Origin: Methanomicrobiales archaeon
GTDB taxonomy: Archaea; Halobacteriota; Methanomicrobia; Methanomicrobiales; JACTUA01
DNA: 5,682 bases
NCBI GenBank assembly: GCA_028678555.1
Contig: JAJRDF010000100.1
Coordinates: 1-5,682, forward strand
Direction: 5' to 3'
A program made the translations under genes and the position numbers. Positions 1-4,433 of the stretch are shown here, one piece after another. Below the pieces are notes generated by a model. The model ran no database searches. It saw only the letters and a program-made list of their open reading frames with translations, and had not been told where the DNA came from. Every line of letters begins with the position of its first letter. Within the stretch, counting starts at the first letter, position 1.

Positions 1-189
1 TAGAAAAGGATGCACCACCGGTTCCCGGACGCCGGCGGGGGGTGCCCACGCGGCGGGGGCGGTGAGCCCCCGAGAGCGTCCCACCAGTACGCATGATCTC
101 AAGGAAGCCGACGTGGAGCGATGATCATGATCAGCAGAATCGGGGGATGACAGACCTAAAAAATACACGGTAGCGTCAGGGAGGAACCG
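1..189. other. Noncoding region downstream of mtd, no gene recognised
   Basis: I see no convincing coding region and no tRNA, SRP RNA or RNase P RNA signature on either strand. Two structures stand out. One is a perfect 7-bp hairpin at 54-72, with arms CGGGGGC and GCCCCCG around loop GGTGA. The other is a 12-bp palindrome at 122-133, TGATCATGATCA, made of two tandem TGATCA sites. On the minus strand the left edge reads into a short T-rich run (positions 8-3). The region could hold the end of a neighbour lying outside the window, but nothing here proves it. Confidence 0.5.
158..163 (-). terminator. Second T-tract, backup terminator for mtd
   Basis: Six consecutive T on the minus strand, about 30 bases beyond the first T9 tract. 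Tandem T-tracts after one gene are common in archaea and would catch read-through. No stem precedes it. Confidence 0.4.
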
Positions 190-192
190 CAG

Positions 193-213
193 AAAAAAAA
201 AGTTGAGATCAAC
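193..213 (-). terminator. Transcription terminator of mtd
   Basis: On the minus strand, right after the mtd stop codon, a short inverted repeat (GTTGA and TCAAC, 202-213) is followed by nine consecutive T (201-193). T-runs are the known core of archaeal intrinsic terminators. The stem is only 4-5 bp, so the T9 tract probably does most of the work. Confidence 0.7.
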
Positions 214-216
214 AGG

Positions 217-1059
217 TTACTCGGGCTTGCTGATGAGCTTGGTCTTGGAGACCTGGACCCCGTCCTTCTTGTGGGGCTTCCGGATCACCGCGTCCATGCC
301 CTTCTCCAGCTCCCGGGCCTGGTCGCACAGGTCGGCGGCCATGCGCATCATCTCGTGGGCGCTCGTCACGATGGGGACGTAGTCCGTATACTCCTTTGTC
401 ATGAAGCAGCCCTTGACGTTGACGCCGGCGACCGCCTGGGCGATCTCGTACGCGGCACGGGCCTTGGCCCATGCATACGGGTTCGTGAACTCGCCCTTTG
501 TGGCAGAGTCGGAGGAGACGACCATTTTCGGCAGCACCAGGGCATCGCCCTTCTTGCCGGCCTTCACCTGGTCGATGACCTTGTCCAGCTCCACCTGGAG
601 CTTGCGGAAGGCGCCTGTGAGGGCCAGCACCTTGATCAGGTTGCCGTTGTAGTCCGCCATCTCGATGGGGTCCAGGAACTCGCGGCGGGCCCCGATCATG
701 GCGTCGGCCTTCATGATGATGTACCCGAACTTGGAGGCCTTGATCTTCTCCCACTCCTCCTTCTTCGTGGTGACATCATCGGTGATGATGATGCAGGGGA
801 TGCCTGCAGCGAGAAGGGCTTCACGGGCTCCGGTGGGGCCGGGAAGGACCCCGTTCGGCGATACCACGATAGCAAAGTCCGGCTTCCAGGCCTTCATGTT
901 GGAGACCACGCGGTCAATGTCCTCGGGCTGGAGCTTGGTACCGCTGGTGGCCATGAATGTCTGCATGTCCTCCCGGTCCGCCCGCTCATCCAGCAAGAGC
1001 TCGGCCATCACACCGCTTGCAATATTGCCTAGTTTGGCAACTCCTACCTTTACGACCAT
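217..1059 (-). CDS. mtd: F420-dependent methylenetetrahydromethanopterin dehydrogenase (Mtd)
   Basis: This cytoplasmic enzyme (EC 1.5.98.1) reversibly reduces methenyl-H4MPT to methylene-H4MPT with reduced coenzyme F420. It is a central step of CO2-reducing methanogenesis and runs in reverse in methyl oxidation. The 280 residues match the usual length of about 276-284. The N-terminus (MVVKVGVAKLGNIASGVMAE) is the family's very conserved start. Other family blocks I recognise are MATSGTK at 36-42, SPNGVLPGPTGARE at 67-80, KADAMIGARREFLDP at 117-131 and NPYAWAKARAAYEIA near 195-209. The start at 1059 is supported by these matches and by a strong GAGGTGA site six bases upstream. The gene is divergent from tfx and is followed at once by terminators, so it is probably transcribed alone. 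I see no truncation or frameshift. The enzyme family is not homologous to the H2-forming Hmd enzyme. Confidence 0.97.
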   Translation of the reverse strand: MVVKVGVAKLGNIASGVMAELLLDERADREDMQTFMATSGTKLQPEDIDRVVSNMKAWKPDFAIVVSPNGVLPGPTGAREALLAAGIPCIIITDDVTTKKEEWEKIKASKFGYIIMKADAMIGARREFLDPIEMADYNGNLIKVLALTGAFRKLQVELDKVIDQVKAGKKGDALVLPKMVVSSDSATKGEFTNPYAWAKARAAYEIAQAVAGVNVKGCFMTKEYTDYVPIVTSAHEMMRMAADLCDQARELEKGMDAVIRKPHKKDGVQVSKTKLISKPE

Positions 1060-1065
1060 TCTTTT

Positions 1066-1072
1066 TCACCTC
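1066..1072 (-). promoter_or_regulatory. Ribosome binding site of mtd
   Basis: Reads GAGGTGA on the minus strand, complementary to the archaeal 16S rRNA 3' end, six bases before the ATG at 1059. It fixes the start codon and shows that the mtd mRNA has a leader, unlike tfx next door. Confidence 0.8.
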
Positions 1073-1108
1073 AGAGGTTGGATAACACGGTAATATCACC
1101 CATCTGGA

Positions 1109-1116
1109 CGATAAAG
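1109..1116 (-). promoter_or_regulatory. Possible TATA box of mtd
   Basis: CTTTATCG on the minus strand is the best TATA-like octamer upstream of mtd. At the usual archaeal spacing of about 25 bases it would start transcription near 1088, giving a leader of roughly 28 bases that contains the Shine-Dalgarno site. The match to TTTATATA is only partial; the AT-rich stretch at 1092-1097 is an alternative. Confidence 0.35.
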
Positions 1117-1142
1117 ATTGTGAAATCTCTGCCTTGATCGCA

Positions 1143-1169
1143 CCCTCCGGGAACCCCCGAAAGGGAGGG
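1143..1169. repeat. Inverted repeat between the mtd and tfx promoters
   Basis: CCCTCC at 1143-1148 and GGAGGG at 1164-1169 are perfectly complementary, with CGGG and CCCG able to pair inside. The repeat sits between the two divergent promoters. It may be a protein binding site or chance in GC-rich DNA. Confidence 0.3.
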
Positions 1170-1176
1170 GTAAGCG

Positions 1177-1191
1177 AAAAAGGTTTACGTA
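1177..1191 (+). promoter_or_regulatory. Likely promoter of tfx (BRE and TATA-like)
   Basis: An A-run (AAAAA, 1177-1181) followed by GG and TTTACGTA (1184-1191) resembles a BRE plus TATA box. Its centre is about 27 bases before the ATG at 1215, so transcription would begin at or a few bases before the start codon. That agrees with the lack of any Shine-Dalgarno site before tfx and suggests a leaderless mRNA. The stretch TATAATATAAT (1200-1210) is a stronger TATA by sequence, but it lies too close to the ATG unless transcription starts inside the gene. Confidence 0.45.
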
Positions 1192-1214
1192 ACCTGTGGT
1201 ATAATATAATCTCA

Positions 1215-1619
1215 ATGAAGGAAGGTTTACTCACGGACCGGCAGAAGGAGGTCCTCCGGTACCGGAAGAAGGGGCTCACCCAGCAGCAGATCGCTAACAT
1301 CATCGGGACCTCGAAGGCGAACGTCTGCACCATCGAGAAGGCCGCCATCGAGAATATCCAGCGGTCCAAGGAGACGCTGGAGTTCCTGTACACGCTGGAC
1401 GCCTCCCACCTCTGTACCGTGAAGAGCGGCACCGACCTCCTAGACGTGGCCAAGATCATCTACGCCGAGGCTGAGAAGATGGGGATCAAGGTGAAGTACG
1501 ACACCATCTCCCTGATCAACCACATGAGGGACTCCAACCCCGAGCGGTTCAAGGGGCGGTATGTGCGGGAGGACGTGGAGGTCTACATCAACGACGACGG
1601 GGAACTCTACTTCGGGTGA
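1215..1619 (+). CDS. tfx: Tfx-family DNA-binding protein, transcriptional regulator
   Basis: A 134-residue archaeal regulator of the Tfx family. The founding member, from Methanothermobacter, binds downstream of the promoter of the molybdenum formylmethanofuran dehydrogenase operon (established knowledge). The N-terminal half is a helix-turn-helix resembling LuxR or sigma region 4: LTDRQKEVLRYRKKGLTQQQ at 6-25, then IANIIGTSKANVCTIEKAA, with the recognition helix around 32-42. It is rich in K and R. The C-terminal half is more acidic and ends VEVYINDDGELYFG, the layout known for the family. I chose the ATG at 1215 because MKEGLLTDRQ matches the family start; an in-frame ATG at 1134 would run translation through the promoter region. 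No Shine-Dalgarno site precedes it. The gene is divergent from mtd, so control of mtd or of its own promoter is an inference from position only. Confidence 0.93.
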   Translation: MKEGLLTDRQKEVLRYRKKGLTQQQIANIIGTSKANVCTIEKAAIENIQRSKETLEFLYTLDASHLCTVKSGTDLLDVAKIIYAEAEKMGIKVKYDTISLINHMRDSNPERFKGRYVREDVEVYINDDGELYFG

Positions 1620-1673
1620 ACGGATTCCTCCCTTCCCATCCCCGGGAAACCCTAAGCCCCTGCCCCCCTTCCC

Positions 1674-1678
1674 TTTTT
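1674..1678 (+). terminator. T-tract, probable terminator of tfx
   Basis: TTTTT in a pyrimidine-rich stretch about 55 bases past the tfx stop and upstream of the next TATA box. Archaeal termination needs only a T-run, so this is a reasonable end for the tfx transcript. Five T is at the weak end. Confidence 0.4.
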
Positions 1679-1715
1679 CATCACCGGGGGGGACCGCTTC
1701 CCGTTCACCGGGGAC

Positions 1716-1727
1716 AATATTTATATC
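1716..1727 (+). promoter_or_regulatory. TATA box, likely promoter of the ribosomal protein operon or a leader RNA
   Basis: AATATTTATATC contains TTTATAT (1720-1726), the best match to the archaeal TATA consensus in the window and an AT island in GC-rich DNA. Transcription would start near 1748. I find no comparable TATA box between here and the L3 start at 2250. The upstream BRE position (GGGACA) is weak. A T5 run at 1763-1767 lies just after the predicted start and could cause early termination. Confidence 0.65.
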
Positions 1728-1847
1728 CACTTCGATGCAAGTGTATAGGAAGCCGCGTGGAGTTTTTCCCCGGGCGGCGGGATAATCCGGGCCATTTCCT
1801 GGCCTGAATGCATCCCGGCGCCTCGGGAATACGCACATGCCGTGCGA

Positions 1848-1910
1848 CCGTGCCTCCGGGATCGGGGGCCGGGAACGGCGCCCCGTGCCTCCGGGATCGG
1901 GGGCCGGGAA
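1848..1910 (+). repeat. Perfect 28-bp direct repeat, period 35
   Basis: Positions 1848-1875 and 1883-1910 are identical over 28 bases, separated by a 7-base spacer (CGGCGCC). Each unit contains GCCTCCGGGATCGGGGGCC. The period is not a multiple of three, which argues against a protein-coding role. I see only two full copies and no CRISPR-like array. Confidence 0.95.
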
Positions 1911-1937
1911 TGTGCTCCGCCGTGGCTCACCAGTGGA

Positions 1938-1963
1938 GTTGCGCGAACACCTGTTTGCGCAAC
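1938..1963 (+). other. Strong hairpin in the L3 leader
   Basis: Arms GTTGCGCGAAC and GTTTGCGCAAC pair over 11 positions (one G-T pair) around the tetraloop ACCT. This is the longest perfect stem I found in the window. No T-run follows, so it is not a simple terminator. As DNA it could also be an operator with two half-sites. Confidence 0.75.
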
Positions 1964-2021
1964 GGGATGACAGAAGACGGATCTGATCCCTCCGCAGGGC
2001 CTCCGTTCGTGCAACGTGCCC

Positions 2022-2050
2022 CGTATCCCTGCCCCCGGGCGGGCGATACG
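2022..2050 (+). other. Bulged hairpin in the L3 leader
   Basis: CGTATC (2022-2027) pairs with GATACG (2045-2050). Inside it GCCC (2031-2034) pairs with GGGC (2041-2044) around a 6-base loop, leaving a CCT bulge on the 5' side. A two-part stem with a bulge is more RNA-like than a plain palindrome. Confidence 0.55.
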
Positions 2051-2087
2051 CGGAAGGGTTTCAGGATCTCTTGGCGAGACGGGGATA

Positions 2088-2154
2088 ATCCGGCGCACAC
2101 CGGATCGTTCGTGATCCCGGTTCCGGGAACAGAGCCCGCCCCTCTGACGGGGCG
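2088..2154 (+). other. Three consecutive GC hairpins in the L3 leader
   Basis: The first is ATCCGG/CCGGAT with a 6-base loop (2088-2105). The second is TCCCG/CGGGA with loop GTTC (2115-2128). The third is CGCCCC/GGGGCG with loop TCTGAC (2137-2154). Each is perfect but short; their regular succession is what makes them notable. None is followed by a T-run. Confidence 0.5.
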
Positions 2155-2177
2155 CGATCTCCTCCATCGCACCCATC

Positions 2178-2209
2178 GCCGGGCTGCGGTGCCTCCAGAG
2201 GCACCCGGC
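2178..2209 (+). other. Hairpin upstream of the L3 ribosome binding site
   Basis: GGTGCCTC (2188-2195) and GAGGCACC (2198-2205) form a perfect inverted repeat, realistically a 7-bp stem with loop CCAG. Outer segments GCCGGG (2178-2183) and CCCGGC (2204-2209) can pair instead or partly extend it. It ends about 30 bases before the L3 Shine-Dalgarno site, a position where a regulator protein or an alternative fold could affect L3 translation. Confidence 0.6.
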
Positions 2210-2240
2210 ATCCCGGATCAAGCCGAACGCGTAGAGGAAT

Positions 2241-2245
2241 GAGGA
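2241..2245 (+). promoter_or_regulatory. Ribosome binding site of L3
   Basis: GAGGA, four bases before the ATG at 2250 (GAGG core, spacing five). A second GAGGA lies at 2235-2239. Together they support the L3 start and show that the operon mRNA has a leader. Confidence 0.7.
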
Positions 2246-2249
2246 AACC

Positions 2250-3260
2250 ATGGCAAGAACAAGAAACCCACGGAAGGGTTCCCTGGCCTACAGCCCGCGG
2301 AAACGTGCGAAGAGCCAGGTCCCCGGCTACAAGTCCTGGCAGGAGCTGAAAGGCGCACCGTTCCTGCAGGCCTTTGCCGGCTACAAGGTGGGGATGACCC
2401 ACGTGGTCATGGTGGATGACCACAAGAACAGTCCCACCGAGGGCAAGGGCATCGTGGTACCGGTGACGGTTGTCGAGGTCCCGGCACTCAAGGTGGCGGC
2501 GCTGCGGGCCTACACCACGGGGACCTTTGGCCCCCGGGCGTACGCCGAGGTCTGGGCCGAGGCCCTGGACGGGTCCCTGGACCGGCGCCTGACCATGCCA
2601 AAGACCCATGACCGGGCCAGGTTCCTGGACCAGATCGGGAAAGGGATTGAGAGCGGCGAGGTGACCGATCTCCGGGCCCTGGTCCACACCCAGCCGGGTG
2701 TGATCACCGGCATTCCCAAGAAAGCACCGGATCTGATGGAGATCCGGATCGCGGGGGATGACCTGGCCAAGCGGTTCGAGTACGGCACCTCGATCCTGGG
2801 CGGGGAAGTGAAGGTGGACAGCGTCGTGAAGTCCGGGCAGTACGTGGACATCACCGCCGTCACCAAGGGGAAGGGCACGCAGGGCCCGGTGAAGCGCTGG
2901 GGCGTCAAGCTCCGGAAGCGCAAGCACCGGGTGGGGCGCGCCCGCCACGTGGGGACGCTGGGCCCCTGGCACCCGCACCACATCCGGTGGCAGGTGCCGG
3001 CGCTGGGCCAGATGGGGTACCAGCAGCGGACCGAGTTCAACAAACGGGTCCTCCGGATCGGTGAGAACGGCGGCGAGATCACGCCGTCAGGCGGTTTCGT
3101 CCACTACGGTCTGGTCCGGAACCCGTATATCCTGATCAAGGGATCGATCCCGGGGCCGGCGAAAAGGCTGATCCGGATCCGGCCCGCGGTACGGCAGGGT
3201 GAGCACAAGTTCCGGACTCCGGCGATCGAATTCGTATCGGTGGAGTCCAAGCAGGGGTGA
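2250..3260 (+). CDS. rpl3: Large subunit ribosomal protein L3 (uL3)
   Basis: L3 binds 23S rRNA early in 50S assembly and sends a long finger toward the peptidyl transferase centre. The 336 residues fit the archaeal and eukaryotic form, much longer than the bacterial one (about 210). Recognisable parts are the basic N-terminus MARTRNPRKGSLAYSPRKRA, AFAGYKVGMTHVVMVDD at 41-57 and KGKGTQGPVKRWGVK at 206-220. The block GTLGPWHPHHIRWQVPALGQ (235-254) contains the two tryptophans W240 and W247 of the conserved extension. The C-terminal part includes GGFVHYGLVRNPYILIKGSI. It is the first gene of the operon here, and its TGA stop lies inside the Shine-Dalgarno site of L4. No anomalies seen. Confidence 0.98.
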   Translation: MARTRNPRKGSLAYSPRKRAKSQVPGYKSWQELKGAPFLQAFAGYKVGMTHVVMVDDHKNSPTEGKGIVVPVTVVEVPALKVAALRAYTTGTFGPRAYAEVWAEALDGSLDRRLTMPKTHDRARFLDQIGKGIESGEVTDLRALVHTQPGVITGIPKKAPDLMEIRIAGDDLAKRFEYGTSILGGEVKVDSVVKSGQYVDITAVTKGKGTQGPVKRWGVKLRKRKHRVGRARHVGTLGPWHPHHIRWQVPALGQMGYQQRTEFNKRVLRIGENGGEITPSGGFVHYGLVRNPYILIKGSIPGPAKRLIRIRPAVRQGEHKFRTPAIEFVSVESKQG

Positions 3261-3263
3261 TCC
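3256..3263 (+). promoter_or_regulatory. Strong ribosome binding site for the extended L4 start
   Basis: GGTGATCC matches eight contiguous bases of the complement to the archaeal 16S 3' end and overlaps the L3 stop codon (3258-3260). The core GGTGA is six bases before the ATG at 3267. This site decides in favour of the upstream start of L4; the family-typical start at 3429 has only a weak, distant AGGAAA. Confidence 0.75.
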
Positions 3264-3266
3264 GGG

Positions 3267-3455
3267 ATGACGGCAAAGGAAAAGACATCCGGGGCGAAGG
3301 CATCGGAAAAGACATCCGGGGTAAAGGGAAAGGAAAAGTCACCCGGGGTAAAGGGAAAGGAAAAGTCACCCGGGAAGAAGGCACCGGAAAAAACCCCCGA
3401 AATGAGAGAACAGGAAACGACACCCGGGATGAAGGCACAGGTAAAGACACTGAAA
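3267..3455 (+). repeat. Seven tandem 27-bp units, the last being the native L4 start
   Basis: Units start at 3267, 3294, 3321, 3348, 3375, 3402 and 3429. They encode MTAKEKTSG, AKASEKTSG, VKGKEKSPG, VKGKEKSPG, KKAPEKTPE, MREQETTPG and MKAQVKTLK. Units 3 and 4 are identical over all 27 bases. Units 1 and 7 agree at 18 of their first 21 bases and share CCGGG before the ATG. The last unit is the family-typical L4 N-terminus, so the array looks like an expansion of the gene's own first nine codons. Confidence 0.93.
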
Positions 3456-4178
3456 GGATCAGTGAAGAAGAAGATCGAGCTCCCGGAGGTCTTCTCCGAG
3501 GAGTTCCGGCCTGACCTCATCAAGCGGGCGGTCCTGTCCCTGCAGTCGAGGAGGCTCCAGCCCCACGGGTCACACCCGTACGCCGGCGTGCGGACCTCGG
3601 CCCACTCCTGGGGGAGCGGGAGGGGCGTCTCCCACGTGCCCAGGATCAAGAACGGGTCCCGGGCGGCGCGGGTGCCCCAGGCCCGGGGCGGCCGTGAGGC
3701 CCACCCGCCGGTCACCGCCGAAGTACTCGTCGAGAAGATCAACCGGAAGGAGAAGCGCAAGGCTTTCCTCTCTGCGGTGGCGGCGACGGGCCGCGAGGAG
3801 CTCGTCAAGGCCCGCGGGCACCGGTACGAGGGCGAGCTTCCGGTGGTGCTCGTGGATGACCTGGAAACGCTGGAGCACACGCCTGACGTCATCGCGGCGC
3901 TCACGGCGGCCGGGGTGTACGCTGACGTGGAGCGTGCCCGGGACGGGAAGAATGTCCGTCCCGGCCGGGGCAAGATGCGGGGACGGCGCTACAAGCAGCC
4001 CCGCAGCCTGCTGATCGTGACGGCGGGGGAGCCTCTCCGCGCTGCACGGAACCTGGCAGGTGTGGACGCGGTGAGTGTCCGGGAACTGAACACCGAGCAC
4101 CTGGCCCCCGGCACCCATGCCGGGAGGCTGACCGTCTGGACTGAGGCCGCGGTGAAGGCACTGGGGGAGCTGCCATGA
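3267..4178 (+). CDS. rpl4: Large subunit ribosomal protein L4 (uL4) with repeat-built N-terminal tail
   Basis: L4 is an early-assembly 50S protein; its globular domain sits on the ribosome surface and a long loop lines the peptide exit tunnel. The 303 residues exceed the archaeal norm of about 250 by a 54-residue N-terminal tail. Residues 55-303 are a normal L4: MKAQVKTLKG, then IELPEVFSEEFRPDLIKRAV at 70-89. The tunnel loop is around 95-150 (GVRTSAHSWGSGRGVSHVPR), and the C-terminal domain contains GKMRGRRYKQPRSLLIV. The tail consists of six 9-residue units, 13 K and 8 E by count, with no aromatic, leucine or isoleucine residue, so it is probably disordered. I chose 3267 for its strong Shine-Dalgarno site; translation from 3429 remains possible, alone or as a second form. 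The tail uses more A-ending codons (GTA, GGA, GCA) than its neighbours. The L4 stop overlaps the L23 start by four bases, suggesting translational coupling. Confidence 0.95.
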   Translation: MTAKEKTSGAKASEKTSGVKGKEKSPGVKGKEKSPGKKAPEKTPEMREQETTPGMKAQVKTLKGSVKKKIELPEVFSEEFRPDLIKRAVLSLQSRRLQPHGSHPYAGVRTSAHSWGSGRGVSHVPRIKNGSRAARVPQARGGREAHPPVTAEVLVEKINRKEKRKAFLSAVAATGREELVKARGHRYEGELPVVLVDDLETLEHTPDVIAALTAAGVYADVERARDGKNVRPGRGKMRGRRYKQPRSLLIVTAGEPLRAARNLAGVDAVSVRELNTEHLAPGTHAGRLTVWTEAAVKALGELP

Positions 4179-4423
4179 AGCTGAAGTACCCGTTCGTAAC
4201 GGAAAAGGCGATGATGATGATGGAACGGGACCATACGCTCCAGTTCCTGGTGAACCGCGATGCCACGAAGGGCGAGATCAGCCGGGAGATCGAGAAGACC
4301 TTTGACAAGAAGGTGACGGCGGTCCGGACCCTGATGACCACGAAAGGAGAGAAAAAAGCCATCGTCTCTTTCGAGGACGAGAAGGCTGCCGAGGAGATCC
4401 TCTCCCGCCTCGGGATCGTGTAG
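4175..4423 (+). CDS. rpl23: Large subunit ribosomal protein L23 (uL23)
   Basis: L23 lies beside the peptide exit and is part of the docking site for signal recognition particle and the translocon. The 82 residues match the archaeal length. The start MKLKYPFVTEKAMMMMERDH is typical, with the conserved P-V/F-TEK motif. The central KKVTAVRTLMTTKGEKKAIV leads to an acidic helix and LSRLGIV, the usual ending. Its ATG overlaps the L4 stop (ATGA), and GGGGAG inside the end of L4 serves as binding site. The TAG stop lies in the L2 Shine-Dalgarno site. No oddities. Confidence 0.97.
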   Translation: MKLKYPFVTEKAMMMMERDHTLQFLVNRDATKGEISREIEKTFDKKVTAVRTLMTTKGEKKAIVSFEDEKAAEEILSRLGIV

Positions 4424-4433
4424 GTGAGCGGAT

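Larger units (their letters stand above)
1748..2249 (+). other. Long structured leader of the L3 operon, or an unrecognised noncoding RNA
   Basis: About 500 bases between the predicted transcription start and L3 with no convincing gene. The stretch holds a perfect 28-bp direct repeat (1848-1910) and a run of hairpins at 1938-1963, 2022-2050, 2088-2105, 2115-2128, 2137-2154 and 2178-2209. I looked for tRNA (T-loop consensus), SRP RNA (helix 8 motif) and RNase P RNA (conserved region I) and found none. An open frame at 1808-2242 exists but looks noncoding. The stretch may be a 5' leader that controls ribosomal protein synthesis, or may contain a separate small RNA. Both readings are inferences. 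Confidence 0.45.

Noticed and set aside
271..1032. Long plus-strand open frame opposite mtd
   Set aside because: It is the complement of a clear mtd gene; high GC leaves the opposite strand open. The translation resembles no family.
1134..1214. 27-codon upstream extension of tfx
   Set aside because: It covers the divergent promoter region, has no binding site, and its residues do not belong to the Tfx family.
1848..1910. CRISPR-like repeat and spacer
   Set aside because: Only two copies with a 7-base spacer and no cas genes; spacers are far too short.
144..1974. Shared 11-mer GGGATGACAGA at 144-154 and 1964-1974
   Set aside because: A few 11-base matches are expected by chance in a window of this size, and the flanks differ.
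1808..2242. 144-codon open frame filling most of the gap before L3
   Set aside because: Its protein is a Pro/Gly/Arg/Cys-rich mix with no recognisable domain, its third codon positions are less GC-biased than in the real genes, it has no Shine-Dalgarno site, and the 28-bp repeat inside it has a period that breaks the frame between copies.
1748..2249. SRP RNA, RNase P RNA, tRNA or box C/D RNA in the leader
   Set aside because: I found no helix 8 motif of SRP RNA, no GAGGAAAGTCC-type region of RNase P RNA, no tRNA T-loop, and no pair of proper C (RTGATGA) and D (CTGA) boxes. GGGATGAC...CTGATCCC at 1964-1990 only loosely resembles a box C/D RNA and is too short.
3257..3514. 85-codon plus-strand frame with GKGK-type repeats overlapping the start of L4
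   Set aside because: It is the same array read one frame off; beyond the array it overlaps conserved L4 and has no domain or binding site of its own.
3104..3973. Long minus-strand open frame with Ser/Phe/Pro repeats across L3 and L4
   Set aside because: The repeats simply mirror the 27-bp array, which is free of stops in several frames on both strands, and the rest opposes conserved L3 and L4 sequence.
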